Source: Sporosarcina psychrophila
GTDB taxonomy: Bacteria; Bacillota; Bacilli; Bacillales_A; Planococcaceae
Direction of reading: 5' to 3'
DNA: 64,000 nucleotides
NCBI RefSeq assembly: GCF_001590685.1
Contig: NZ_CP014616.1
Span: 2,789,001 to 2,853,000, forward strand
In this document: one piece after another, positions 47,554-55,987 of the stretch
Layout: each line of letters begins with the position of its first letter
Numbering within the stretch: the stretch's first letter is position 1
Made by a program: the position numbers and the translations under genes
The notes under the pieces: model-generated
The model's input: only the letters and a program-made list of their open reading frames with translations
What the model was told of the DNA's origin: nothing
Database searches by the model: none

Positions 47554-48295
47554 CCTCCCGTCGGTACGATACTGTCAAATCGTCAAAATTACCTTCCTGA
47601 TTGACAATGATGTCCCGCCGTTTCATCAATTCAAGCAACGATAAAAAAGTTACGACAAGATCTGTTGTTTCGCCTTTGTCGAATAAGGAGTAGAAATCAC
47701 ATTTCCCGCCGCCCTTTTCTAGTATTGCCATAATTTCATCCATCTTTTCACTGATAGAAACTTCCGTCTTAGATATACTTGCTATCATAGGTGCCTTCAA
47801 ACGTTTTCTGTTAAGCATCTTTTGAAACGCGCCAATTAAATCGAAAACGTTCAAACTTTCATCTGATTCACTCGCCACAATTTCACCAAACTCCGTAAGA
47901 TCTTCGGGTGGTTTGGTAAAATGACCGGATCGCTCATCTGCAGACTCTTTCAGACTAATTGCTGCATCTTTATATTTTTTGTATTCAATCAGGCGCGCAA
48001 CTAACTCGTCACGTGGATCGTCTTCCATGTCAAAATCAAAGTCGTCATCAAACTCATCTCCTTCGTGGACTGGTAGAAGCATTTTGCTCTTAATTTCAAT
48101 CAGCGTCGCAGCGAGGACGAGGTATTCACTTAACTCATCTAATTGCAGTACTCGCATCGCTTGGAGGTGTTCTATGTACTGCGCTGTCAGTTCCGCCATC
48201 GGGATATCATATATATCAATTTCAAGTCGGTTGATTAAATGCAATAATAGATCTAGTGGCCCTTCGAAAGCCTCTAATTTTACTTGATATGTCAT
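47546..48295 (-). CDS. scpA: Segregation and condensation protein A
   Basis: 249-residue kleisin that bridges SMC heads. The N-terminal FEGPLDLLLHLINRLEIDIYD signature and IEIKSKMLLP are present, with an acidic DEFDDDFDFDMEDDP stretch. ATG 48295 is preferred; AGGT lies 7 bp upstream. Confidence 0.94.
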   Translation of the reverse strand: MTYQVKLEAFEGPLDLLLHLINRLEIDIYDIPMAELTAQYIEHLQAMRVLQLDELSEYLVLAATLIEIKSKMLLPVHEGDEFDDDFDFDMEDDPRDELVARLIEYKKYKDAAISLKESADERSGHFTKPPEDLTEFGEIVASESDESLNVFDLIGAFQKMLNRKRLKAPMIASISKTEVSISEKMDEIMAILEKGGGKCDFYSLFDKGETTDLVVTFLSLLELMKRRDIIVNQEGNFDDLTVSYRREDE

Positions 48296-48340
48296 TCGTG
48301 ACACCTACCTATCTTTCAGACTATGGAAAGGGCTGATTAC

Positions 48341-48853
48341 ATGCATCCGTATCATCATCCGCTATTCGTAAATTTTATTGTTTATTTCAATGGCAATCAA
48401 GACTATTTTGAATGCCACGAAGTACTGGAGGAGTATTGGAAGTCTATTCCTGACAGCGATAAAGATCACCCGTTGACAGCCTATATCCTCCTTGCGACAG
48501 GAATGTATCATTGGCGTAGAGGCAATAAACCAGGAGCATCCCGTACACTTAACAAAGCAATGACAAAGTTTCCGACTTTCCTTGCTAACTACCCTAAATA
48601 CACGGAAGAAATTGATTTTGACCAATTAGTTTACGATGTTACAAAAGCAGTCAACCGTTTGGAGCAAGATCTGCCATTCGAATCGTTCCCCATCACTATC
48701 CTATCAGCTAACGTTACTGACCTGGCTAGTAAGTTGGAACAATCTATGACACTTCTACCATTCGGCAGTGATGCTGTCATTCATAAACATATGCTCAGAG
48801 ACCGTAGTGATATTCTTCGGGAACGCGAAGAAAAGAAGAAGGGCAGACGTTAA
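48341..48853 (+). CDS. ypuF: DUF309 family protein (YpuF-like)
   Basis: 170 residues on the plus strand, divergent from scpA. The DUF309 motif FECHEVLEEYWK is followed by TAYILLATGMYHWRRGN. Function unknown. ATG 48341 with AAGGG 8 bp upstream is preferred over the earlier in-frame ATG. Ends one base before the ribT stop (convergent). Confidence 0.82.
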   Translation: MHPYHHPLFVNFIVYFNGNQDYFECHEVLEEYWKSIPDSDKDHPLTAYILLATGMYHWRRGNKPGASRTLNKAMTKFPTFLANYPKYTEEIDFDQLVYDVTKAVNRLEQDLPFESFPITILSANVTDLASKLEQSMTLLPFGSDAVIHKHMLRDRSDILREREEKKKGRR

Positions 48854-49219
48854 TTAGTCTGAACCTTCTTCTTTAGGCTTACATTTCTGTATGAATAAAT
48901 CAGTTTCTTCAGTTCCAATACATGTTTTATCAGGGAAGAGCGCTTGCAGCTTCATGACCATTTCTTGACCAATTCCTTCACCACGGAAAGATGGATTGAC
49001 AGAGAGATGCTGTAAAGTGTAGTCTTCTTCCCCTAATTCGATGCCTATCAAACCGATGAAGTCCTCATCTTTTTTCAAAAGATATAGTTGCCAACTATCA
49101 TCTGTTTCATATCGTTGAATCCATTCCTGCAATTTCTTGACGGTTTTATCGCCGGGCATATAAGAAAGCAGCCCCATCGCAATTTTTTCGTACGTTTTCT
49201 TATAACGCAAAAGTATCAA
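48854..49219 (-). CDS. ribT: RibT-like GNAT acetyltransferase
   Basis: 121 residues. The N-terminal LRYKKTYEKIAMGLLSYMP closely resembles B. subtilis RibT. The GNAT acetyl-CoA loop is LSVNPSFRGEGIGQEM. In B. subtilis it ends the ribDEABHT operon, but no riboflavin biosynthetic genes lie upstream here. A TTG at 49219 with AAGGG 6 bp upstream is the likely start. Substrate unknown. Confidence 0.82.
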   Translation of the reverse strand: MILLRYKKTYEKIAMGLLSYMPGDKTVKKLQEWIQRYETDDSWQLYLLKKDEDFIGLIGIELGEEDYTLQHLSVNPSFRGEGIGQEMVMKLQALFPDKTCIGTEETDLFIQKCKPKEEGSD

Positions 49220-49622
49220 TTGAATCCCTTCTTTTCTGAAAACACTTTGGTCATTGGATAGAACTAACTACGTTTTCCAATGATAAGCAGTTTCCTTTAT
49301 CGCGCAGTAATGGGCAGTAAGAGCCCATTTAAGGCCTATATATATTGACATACAGAAATCCCATCGAATTCGCTGCGGCGCTAGGGGATTCCTTCCGCAA
49401 TCAGTCAGGCAGCTGCACAGCCATTCTTTTGGCTTCTGCTACCCCTTGAAAGGCCGCCTTCGCTCAGTTTATATAGGTATTCATTTGTTCAATATATATA
49501 GTGATTTAACACATTAAGTGGAGGACCCACTTCCGGAAAAGCCAGATCAATCGGAACATAATCCCTGTGGCCGCAACTAACAATCAGTGGAAGAAAAGCC
49601 CCCTACTGATTGAAGTTTCACT
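49220..49622. other. Intergenic region without ribDEAH
   Basis: About 400 bp. It contains a small hairpin (AATGGGC / GCCCATT at about 49310-49330), a 13-bp perfect inverted repeat CTATATATATTGA / TCAATATATATAG at 49336-49348 and 49489-49501, and a structured element (49516-49626). No gene seen. Confidence 0.65.
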
Positions 49623-49626
49623 TTAT
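49516..49626 (-). repeat. Structured hairpin element, short copy A
   Basis: On the minus strand: GTGAAACTTCAATCAGT closes with ACTGATTG (49581-49612), then GGCTTTTCCGGAAGTGG leads to AAGTGG / CCACTT (49516-49532). Both blocks match the longer element at 59494-59732 in the same order and orientation. Confidence 0.6.
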
Positions 49627-49727
49627 CGCGGATCAATAATTGGCATGACGAACTTCCAGTATACCGCTCCCCACATAATAGCTGCAACTACAATGAAGAT
49701 GAAAAGGAGGATGTTGCGTTTTCTCAA
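49623..49727 (-). CDS. 34-residue single-pass membrane protein downstream of lysA
   Basis: Short reading frame starting at TTG 49727, whose last two bases plus the next base form the TGA stop of lysA (TTGA overlap). GGAGG lies 7 bp upstream. The product has basic residues RKRN, a hydrophobic helix (about residues 5-22, with LLFIFIVVAAIMWGAVY) and a short tail ending DPR. It looks like a genuine coupled small membrane protein. No family recognised. Confidence 0.6.
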   Translation of the reverse strand: MRKRNILLFIFIVVAAIMWGAVYWKFVMPIIDPR

Positions 49728-51052
49728 ATCCTCTCCTCCCGTCTTACTAGTTGCAACGGAATGTCTAATCTGACAATGTCTTCATAAGTTTCCCTGCGGA
49801 CGACAAGCTGATGTTGTCCATTTTCACTGAATACAACTGCCGGTTTTGGAAGACGGTTGTAATTACTAGCCATCGAATAGCCATAAGCACCTGTGCAGAA
49901 AACAGCGATGATGTCTCCTTCAGTTGGATCAGCGAGTTGAGCCTCTTCAATAAGCTTATCACCGGATTCACAACATTTCCCCGCTATCGTCACTTTATCG
50001 ACGTGAGGTTCGTTCATACGATTTGCCGAAACGGCAGTATATTTTGCACCGTACAACGCCGGTCGAATATTATCCGACATTCCACCGTCAACTGCGACAT
50101 ATTTCCGAATACCAGGCACTTCTTTTGAGCTACCAGCAGTATACAAAGTTGTACCTGCATCTCCGACTAGCGATCTGCCGGGTTCAATCCAAATTTCTGG
50201 CAATGGGTAGTTATGGCTCCGCGTCATTGAAAGAACAACCGTCGCCATTTCTTCGACATATACTGACGGTTCAAGCGGTTTGTCTTCTTCAGTATAACGA
50301 ATACCAAATCCGCCACCTAAGTTCAGAACTGTGCAGATGAATTCATAATTATCGCGCCAGGCAACCATCTTATTCATAAGCGCCTCTGCCGCTAAACGAA
50401 ACGCATCTGTTTCGAATATTTGAGAACCAATATGGCAATGCATACCTAACAAATTGATGTAAGGATGATTGTACAACTGAAGGAAAGCCTCATCTGTCTG
50501 GCCATTTTTCAAATCAAAACCAAACTTCGAATCTTCCTGGCCTGTCGTAATATAATCATGTGTAGAAGCTTCCACTCCCGGTGTTACACGGATAAGTACG
50601 TTCATAGACTCTTTACGAGATTCAGCGATTTCCTTAACCAGTTCGATTTCAGAAAAATTGTCAATAACGATACATCCTATTTTTTCATCAAAAGCATATT
50701 GTAATTCGGTAAAGCTTTTATTGTTACCGTGGAAATGAATTCGATTACGCGGGAAGTTTGCAGACACCGCTGTAAACAATTCCCCTCCAGAAACAACATC
50801 TAGAGAAAGTCCTTGCTGTTCGGCGATTTCGTAGATAGCAATAGACGAAAATGCCTTACTCGCATAAGCAACTTGCGCATGGATGCCCATCGATTCAAAT
50901 GTTTTCTTAAAGGCGCTTGCCCGTTCACGGAACAAGGCAATATCATAGACGTTAAGTGGTGTTCCATAAGTATGTGCGAGATCAACCGTATCTGTGCCAC
51001 CAATTGTCAGATGGCCACGTTCGTTGACTGATTGTGTTCCATATAAATGCAT
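49724..51052 (-). CDS. lysA: Diaminopimelate decarboxylase
   Basis: 442 residues. Last step of lysine synthesis, with meso-DAP otherwise used for peptidoglycan. Alanine-racemase-fold PLP site YASKAFSS, HCHIGSQI, GGGFGI and the C-terminal CESGDKL motif are present. Downstream of spoVAF as in B. subtilis. Confidence 0.96.
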   Translation of the reverse strand: MHLYGTQSVNERGHLTIGGTDTVDLAHTYGTPLNVYDIALFRERASAFKKTFESMGIHAQVAYASKAFSSIAIYEIAEQQGLSLDVVSGGELFTAVSANFPRNRIHFHGNNKSFTELQYAFDEKIGCIVIDNFSEIELVKEIAESRKESMNVLIRVTPGVEASTHDYITTGQEDSKFGFDLKNGQTDEAFLQLYNHPYINLLGMHCHIGSQIFETDAFRLAAEALMNKMVAWRDNYEFICTVLNLGGGFGIRYTEEDKPLEPSVYVEEMATVVLSMTRSHNYPLPEIWIEPGRSLVGDAGTTLYTAGSSKEVPGIRKYVAVDGGMSDNIRPALYGAKYTAVSANRMNEPHVDKVTIAGKCCESGDKLIEEAQLADPTEGDIIAVFCTGAYGYSMASNYNRLPKPAVVFSENGQHQLVVRRETYEDIVRLDIPLQLVRREERI

Positions 51053-51118
51053 GTTGCCTGCCCCTCTCGAATTAGATAACTAAAATTTTATCATATAAAG
51101 AAGGGTTGAGGCAATGAT

Positions 51119-52570
51119 CTAAGAGACACGGTCTCGATCAGGAGAATCCGTTATAAACGGTCTAGGTGCATCGGCAGTCATTGGAAACCTAATAAGAACA
51201 CGTAACATTGCCTTTGGAAAAAATGGTACAGCGGGCCACAAATACGGTACCCCCATTGGCTTCAATGCACATAAGTAATAGAAAAGTACGGTGATGGACA
51301 AGAAAAATCCGGGTGCTCCTAATAATGCAGTCGACAACAGAATACAAATCCTGAAGATTTTTGTCGTAAGACTTAATTCGTAAGAAGGTATTGAGAATGT
51401 GAAAATTGCACTTACCGCCACATATAAAACAACTTCTGGGGTGAAAAGACCAACGTCTATCGCTACTTGTCCAATGACAATCGCTGCAACAAGCCCCATC
51501 GCGGTCGACATCGGTGTCGGTGTATGAATAGCCGCCATTCGAAGTATTTCGATTCCGCCATCTGCGATAAGAAGCTGAACAAGTAATGGGATTTCCCCGA
51601 TATCTTTCGGTCCTATATAACTGAGGAAATCGGGTAAGTAGTGTTGGTTCGTTGCGAGCAAGTACCAAAATGGTAAAAGAACAAGACTCATGGTAGCTGC
51701 AAACAAACGCATAATCCTGACAAATGTTCCAATAAGCGGGGCTTGACGGTATTCTTCAGCATGTTGTAAATGATGAAATAGTGGAGCCGGAACAAGTATA
51801 ACAGAAGGTGATGTATCCACGATGATAGCGACATGCCCTTCCAATAAATGCGCCGCGCATATATCAGGACGCTCTGTAAAACGAACGAAAGGCATTGGAT
51901 GAAACCGCTGTTTGAACAAAAATTCTTCAAGCGACTTATCCGTCATTGTCAGCCCATCATGGTGAATAGCATCCAGCCTTTCACGAATATAATCAAGATG
52001 TTCTTTACTTGCTGCCCCTTGCATGTAGGTGATTGTAACATCTGTTTTCCCATTCATCGTCACTTTATGCATTTCAAATCGTAAATCCTCAGTACGAAGC
52101 CGCCTTCTAATTAGCGCGGTATTTTGAATAAGATTCTCCGTAAATCCGTCTCTCGATCCTCTGACGACTTTTTCATTGTCAGGCTCTTCAGGTTGCCTGC
52201 CTGGATAAGACCGAATATCAATGGTAAACACATAGCCATCAGGCGTGATGAAGGCTGCCTGTCCACTTAATATTGAAGTAAGTAATTCGTCCCTATCTTT
52301 CACATTGGAAACGGCGTGATACGGGAAAAAGGAGAGGAATCGTTCCCCTCCATCCTCCTGGTTTTCGTCCTCTTTTCCTCTAGCCCCTTGCATTTCAGTC
52401 AATAAAGTCGTGATTGTTTCACTGTCTATGAGTCCATTAATATAAAGCAACAGAGCAGGCATATCCCAAAGATGCAATGATCTGGCAGTAGCATCGAACG
52501 TCTTGTCTTTACCGAAACAGGTATAGAACCACTCTTCCCCTTCATTCACCGATTGGAATAGCTTTTCCAT
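51119..52570 (-). CDS. spoVAF: Spore germination protein SpoVAF (GerA family)
   Basis: 483 residues. A soluble N-terminal GerA-type domain (RGSRDGFTENLIQN) and about five transmembrane helices in the C-terminal half (STAMGLVAAIVIGQVAIDVG). It modulates the SpoVA/GerA germination channel in the spore inner membrane. It follows sigF by only 4 bp, whereas in B. subtilis spoVAA-AE lie between them. Confidence 0.92.
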   Translation of the reverse strand: MEKLFQSVNEGEEWFYTCFGKDKTFDATARSLHLWDMPALLLYINGLIDSETITTLLTEMQGARGKEDENQEDGGERFLSFFPYHAVSNVKDRDELLTSILSGQAAFITPDGYVFTIDIRSYPGRQPEEPDNEKVVRGSRDGFTENLIQNTALIRRRLRTEDLRFEMHKVTMNGKTDVTITYMQGAASKEHLDYIRERLDAIHHDGLTMTDKSLEEFLFKQRFHPMPFVRFTERPDICAAHLLEGHVAIIVDTSPSVILVPAPLFHHLQHAEEYRQAPLIGTFVRIMRLFAATMSLVLLPFWYLLATNQHYLPDFLSYIGPKDIGEIPLLVQLLIADGGIEILRMAAIHTPTPMSTAMGLVAAIVIGQVAIDVGLFTPEVVLYVAVSAIFTFSIPSYELSLTTKIFRICILLSTALLGAPGFFLSITVLFYYLCALKPMGVPYLWPAVPFFPKAMLRVLIRFPMTADAPRPFITDSPDRDRVS

Positions 52571-52574
52571 TAGT

Positions 52575-53363
52575 TCAATCCGTCCTCACATTTAGTATAA
52601 TTTCTTCCGAATCAACGCCCATCCATAATTTCAATTGGGCTAAAATTTTCTTTTCAAGCCGTGACACCTGGACTTGTGATATGCCAATTCTTTCTGCAAT
52701 ATCACTTTGCGTGCAATCCAAATAGTAACGCATATAAATGATCGTTTGATCTCGTTTATTTAATTTAGAAATGACATCCCGAAGTGGGATATGGTCGAAC
52801 ACTCTTTCAGACCGATCATCTCGCAACTGATCCATCAGCGTTAAGCTATCTCCTTCGCTTTCATATAGCTGTTCATGAAGTGATGCAGGATCACGTAAAG
52901 CATCAGATGCGAGAACAATATCGTCGACGGATACCTCCAAGACTGCTGCAACCTCTGAAATCGATGGCGATTTTCCATGCAATTTAATATAATCATCAGT
53001 TGCATGCCGGATTTTGAAACTAAGTTCACGGATGGATCGACTCACTTTCACCATTCCATCATCCCTTAGAAAACGCTGAATTTCTCCGACAATCATAGGT
53101 ACCGCATAAGTAGAAAATTTCACTTCATACGACAAATCGAATTTATCAATTGATTTCATAAGCCCAATACAACCAATTTGGAACAAATCCTCGGGATCTG
53201 CGCCACGGGAAGCAAACCGCTGGACAATAGACCAGACAAGCCGCGTATTTCCCTCCACCATCATTCTTCTCGCTTCTTTATCACCTTCTTGAGAAACTTT
53301 AATGAGTTCTCTCATCTTTTCTTGGGTCAACAATGCAGGTTTCACTTCAACGGATGCGTCCAT
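52575..53363 (-). CDS. sigF: Forespore sigma factor SigF
   Basis: 262 residues. First compartment-specific sigma factor, active in the forespore. Region 2 (DLFQIGCIGLMKSIDKFD, FSTYAVPMIVGEIQRFLRD), region 3 and region 4 (GISQVQVSRLEKKIL) are complete. Third gene of the spoIIA operon, 3 bp from spoIIAB. Confidence 0.96.
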   Translation of the reverse strand: MDASVEVKPALLTQEKMRELIKVSQEGDKEARRMMVEGNTRLVWSIVQRFASRGADPEDLFQIGCIGLMKSIDKFDLSYEVKFSTYAVPMIVGEIQRFLRDDGMVKVSRSIRELSFKIRHATDDYIKLHGKSPSISEVAAVLEVSVDDIVLASDALRDPASLHEQLYESEGDSLTLMDQLRDDRSERVFDHIPLRDVISKLNKRDQTIIYMRYYLDCTQSDIAERIGISQVQVSRLEKKILAQLKLWMGVDSEEIILNVRTD

Positions 53364-53366
53364 GGG

Positions 53367-53813
53367 TCACCTCATTCTGCTTGCTTCCGGGACCGGAGAA
53401 AACGTTTTCTCGAACTTGACGATTGTTCCATTTCCCAATACTGATTCGACGGACAAACTGTCGGCAAAGCTTTCCATTATCGTAAATCCCATTCCTGAAC
53501 GCTCCATGAAGGGGCGTGTCGTAAACATTGGTTCCATCGCCTGTTCTACGTCAAAAATACCCATTCCTTCATCGCGGACCGTCATTGTAACTTTGTTTTC
53601 TTCAATCACAGCGCGGACTGTGACAAGACTCTTCCCATCACATTCGTAGCCATGAATAATTGCATTCGTCACGGCTTCCGACACAATGGTCTTAAATTCT
53701 GAAATTTCTTCAATAGTCGGGTCCAACGGCGTTATAAAACAAGTCATTGCCATCCTTGCCAGTGCTTCGTTTTCCTCAATTGCGACGAATGATAACGTCA
53801 TTTCATTGTTCAT
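53367..53813 (-). CDS. spoIIAB: Anti-sigma F factor SpoIIAB
   Basis: 148 residues. A GHKL kinase that binds SigF and phosphorylates SpoIIAA. The N-box EAVTNAIIHGYE and G1 DEGMGIFDVEQAMEP and G2-like SGMGFTIM motifs are seen. ATG 53813 follows GGAGGGG; it overlaps spoIIAA by a few bases. Confidence 0.96.
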   Translation of the reverse strand: MNNEMTLSFVAIEENEALARMAMTCFITPLDPTIEEISEFKTIVSEAVTNAIIHGYECDGKSLVTVRAVIEENKVTMTVRDEGMGIFDVEQAMEPMFTTRPFMERSGMGFTIMESFADSLSVESVLGNGTIVKFEKTFSPVPEASRMR

Positions 53814-54156
53814 GTAATACCCCTCCGATTTCACCGATCGCTAAATCGACCGTACTATGTCTTATATTTGGTCCAAGACCGGAAAATGTGAATATCTTCT
53901 CCATTGTCGTGGACGGATTCAAAATGAGCGTTTCCCCTTCCACAGGTGCTAAATCGCGCATCCTTCCAAGAATGAGCCCGATTCCTGCGCTATCCATGAA
54001 ACCAAGCCTCGACAAATCCCAAATAATCGCTCGGACTTGTCCGCTATAAATAGATGAAGAAATGTGGGACCGGATTCGATTTGCCTCATGATTGTCCAAT
54101 TCCCCTTGCAGTGTTGCAATTAAAATCCCATTGTCAATAATTTCGATGTCAGCCAT
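53803..54156 (-). CDS. spoIIAA: Anti-anti-sigma factor SpoIIAA
   Basis: 117-residue STAS protein. The phosphorylation site is Ser56 in FMDSAGIGLILG. Unphosphorylated SpoIIAA frees SigF from SpoIIAB. ATG 54156 with AGGAGGG upstream. Preceded by a sigma-H-like promoter. Confidence 0.96.
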   Translation of the reverse strand: MADIEIIDNGILIATLQGELDNHEANRIRSHISSSIYSGQVRAIIWDLSRLGFMDSAGIGLILGRMRDLAPVEGETLILNPSTTMEKIFTFSGLGPNIRHSTVDLAIGEIGGVLHEQ

Positions 54157-54180
54157 GCTGAACCCCCTCCTTCCTGCGAA

Positions 54181-54210
54181 ATATTCCACATTTGGAGGCC
54201 GATACCCTTT
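54181..54210 (-). promoter_or_regulatory. Candidate sigma-H promoter of the spoIIA operon
   Basis: On the minus strand AAAGGGTAT (cf. RnAGGAwww) and GTGGAATAT (cf. RnnGAATww) are 12 bp apart, 25-55 bp upstream of spoIIAA. The Bacillus spoIIA operon is known to be read by sigma-H with Spo0A-P; no Spo0A box was identified with confidence. Confidence 0.6.
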
Positions 54211-54338
54211 CGCCTGACAGAACTAGTCACAGTCAGCGTAAAGTTCTTATGTTTCGACATTGCCCACTACTGATGAAAGTATGTACGTCTTCCATACGAT
54301 TTACACATCCGAAAAAAAAAGAAATGTTTTGGGGCAGA
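54211..54338. other. Non-coding flank between the spoIIA promoter and array 2
   Basis: About 130 bp with an A-tract and no gene. It would contain any Spo0A-binding sites for spoIIA. Confidence 0.5.
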
Positions 54339-54610
54339 TATGCTCGGTTTGACTGTGTGTATGATTGGGTGGGCTCGGATATGCTCGGTCAGGCTTCGGG
54401 TATGATCGGGTGGGGACGGATATGCTCGGTTGGCTGCAGGTTTGATCGGTTTGGGACGATTATGATCGGTTGGGCTGTGGGTATGATCGGTTTGGCTCGG
54501 ATATGCTCGGTTGGCTGCGGGTATGATTGGTTTGGGCCGGATATGCTCGGTTGGCTGGGGGTATGATTGGGTGGGCCGGATATGCTCGGTTGGCTCCGGG
54601 TATGATTAAT
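54339..54610 (+). repeat. Alternating 20-21 bp tandem array, copy 2
   Basis: Fourteen units whose cores start at 54339, 54360, 54380, 54401, 54421, 54441, 54461, 54482, 54502, 54522, 54542, 54562, 54581 and 54601. Cores mostly alternate TATGCTCGG and TATGATYGG. Spacers also alternate: TTGGCTGCGGG after the first type and TTTGGGCCGGA after the second, so the full unit is about 40 bp. It lies between the pdp terminator and the spoIIA promoter. Confidence 0.95.
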
Positions 54611-54613
54611 TTC

Positions 54614-54659
54614 AAAAAGCTACCCTATCAACCAAACTCGGTTGATAGGGTAGCTTTTA
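54614..54659 (-). terminator. Rho-independent terminator of deoB-pdp
   Basis: Near-perfect stem AAAAGCTACCCTATCAACC / GGTTGATAGGGTAGCTTTT, 15 bp after the pdp stop. T-rich on both sides, so it may act in both directions. Confidence 0.9.
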
Positions 54660-54673
54660 TTTTCAACTACTAT

Positions 54674-55987
54674 TTAGCCTGTAATCATGTCGCCTATAAG
54701 GCGTGGGCTTTCCACAGCTTCTTTTCCAATCGTAATATGTTTCTGGATCAGTGTCATGGATTGTTCTACAGCTTCAGTATTCGAATGGATAATGGCAAGT
54801 GGTTCTCCCTCTTGCACAGCATCTCCGATTTTTTTAGTAAGCACAATACCTACCGCAAGATCGATTTCATCATCTTTTGTTGCTCTACCCGCGCCAAGAA
54901 GCATTGCGGCAACACCAATGTCATCCGCTTCCATCTTCGTTACATAACCCGATGAAAGTGCAGGTACTTCAATCTGATATTTCGCTGTCGGTAATAGAGA
55001 TGTATCATGAATGATTGCCCCATTTCCGCCTTGCGCTTCAATCAGTTTACCAAACAGTTCAAGTGCTGAACCGTCAGTAATGACCGCTTTTAACATTTCC
55101 CTAGCTTCCTCAACTGAAGTAGCTTTTTCGCCTGCAACAATCATCTTGCTACCAAGAACTAGACATAGTTCCGTCAAGTCTTCAGGACCATTCCCTTTTA
55201 GCGTTTCAACCGCTTCAATCACTTCAAGCGAGTTCCCAATTGCAAACCCAAGCGGCTGGCTCATATCCGAAATAACCGCCATCGTATTTCTACCGACTTG
55301 TTTACCAATCGCCACCATCGAATGAGCCAGAGCTCTTGCGTCTGCCTCAGTCTTCATGAATGCACCGTCACCCGTTTTAACATCGAGGACAATCGCATCT
55401 GCACCTGCAGCAATTTTCTTACTCATAATTGAGCTGGCAATTAGCGGGATACTGTCAACAGTTGCTGTCACATCGCGCAATGAATAGAGTTTTTTATCAG
55501 CAGGTGTCAAGTTGCCACTTTGGCCGATGACTGCTAATTTTAAATCATTCACTTGCTTGACGAACTGCTCTTCTGTCAATTCGATATGGAACCCTTCTAT
55601 GGCCTCTAGCTTGTCGAGTGTCCCGCCTGTATGACCAAGACCCCTACCACTCATTTTCGCGACAGGAACGCCACACGCCGCGACAAGAGGGACAAGGATT
55701 AACGTAGTCGTATCGCCAACTCCGCCCGTAGAATGCTTATCGACTTTAATCCCTTCGATTGCGGATAAGTCAATCTGATCTCCAGATTCGACCATCGCCA
55801 TCGTCAAATATCCCTGTTCTTCTGCAGTCATCCCTTTAAAGTAAATTGCCATAAGGAATGCACTCGCTTGATAGTCCGGAATCGAACCAACTGTATAGCC
55901 GTTCACAAAAAAGGTGATTTCTTCTTTTGTAAGGACTTCACCGTTTCGTTTTTTCTCAATTACATCTACCATTCTGAACAATTTCAT
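54674..55987 (-). CDS. pdp: Pyrimidine-nucleoside phosphorylase
   Basis: 437 residues. Cleaves uridine, thymidine and deoxyuridine with phosphate. The family signature [26 protein letters not shown] and [21 protein letters not shown] are present. ATG 55987 overlaps the deoB stop by one base (TGATG). With deoB it forms a nucleoside salvage operon. Confidence 0.96.
   Translation of the reverse strand: MKLFRMVDVIEKKRNGEVLTKEEITFFVNGYTVGSIPDYQASAFLMAIYFKGMTAEEQGYLTMAMVESGDQIDLSAIEGIKVDKHSTGGVGDTTTLILVPLVAACGVPVAKMSGRGLGHTGGTLDKLEAIEGFHIELTEEQFVKQVNDLKLAVIGQSGNLTPADKKLYSLRDVTATVDSIPLIASSIMSKKIAAGADAIVLDVKTGDGAFMKTEADARALAHSMVAIGKQVGRNTMAVISDMSQPLGFAIGNSLEVIEAVETLKGNGPEDLTELCLVLGSKMIVAGEKATSVEEAREMLKAVITDGSALELFGKLIEAQGGNGAIIHDTSLLPTAKYQIEVPALSSGYVTKMEADDIGVAAMLLGAGRATKDDEIDLAVGIVLTKKIGDAVQEGEPLAIIHSNTEAVEQSMTLIQKHITIGKEAVESPRLIGDMITG

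Noticed and set aside
49567..49773. Plus-strand 68-codon ORF overlapping the lysA end
   Set aside because: It is antisense to lysA and to the better supported 34-codon minus-strand ORF, and has no ribosome site.
54192..54955. Plus-strand ORFs of 124 and 142 codons with GYARLAGGMIGW-like repeats
   Set aside because: Read-through of array 2 and the antisense of pdp; no ribosome site and no codon periodicity.
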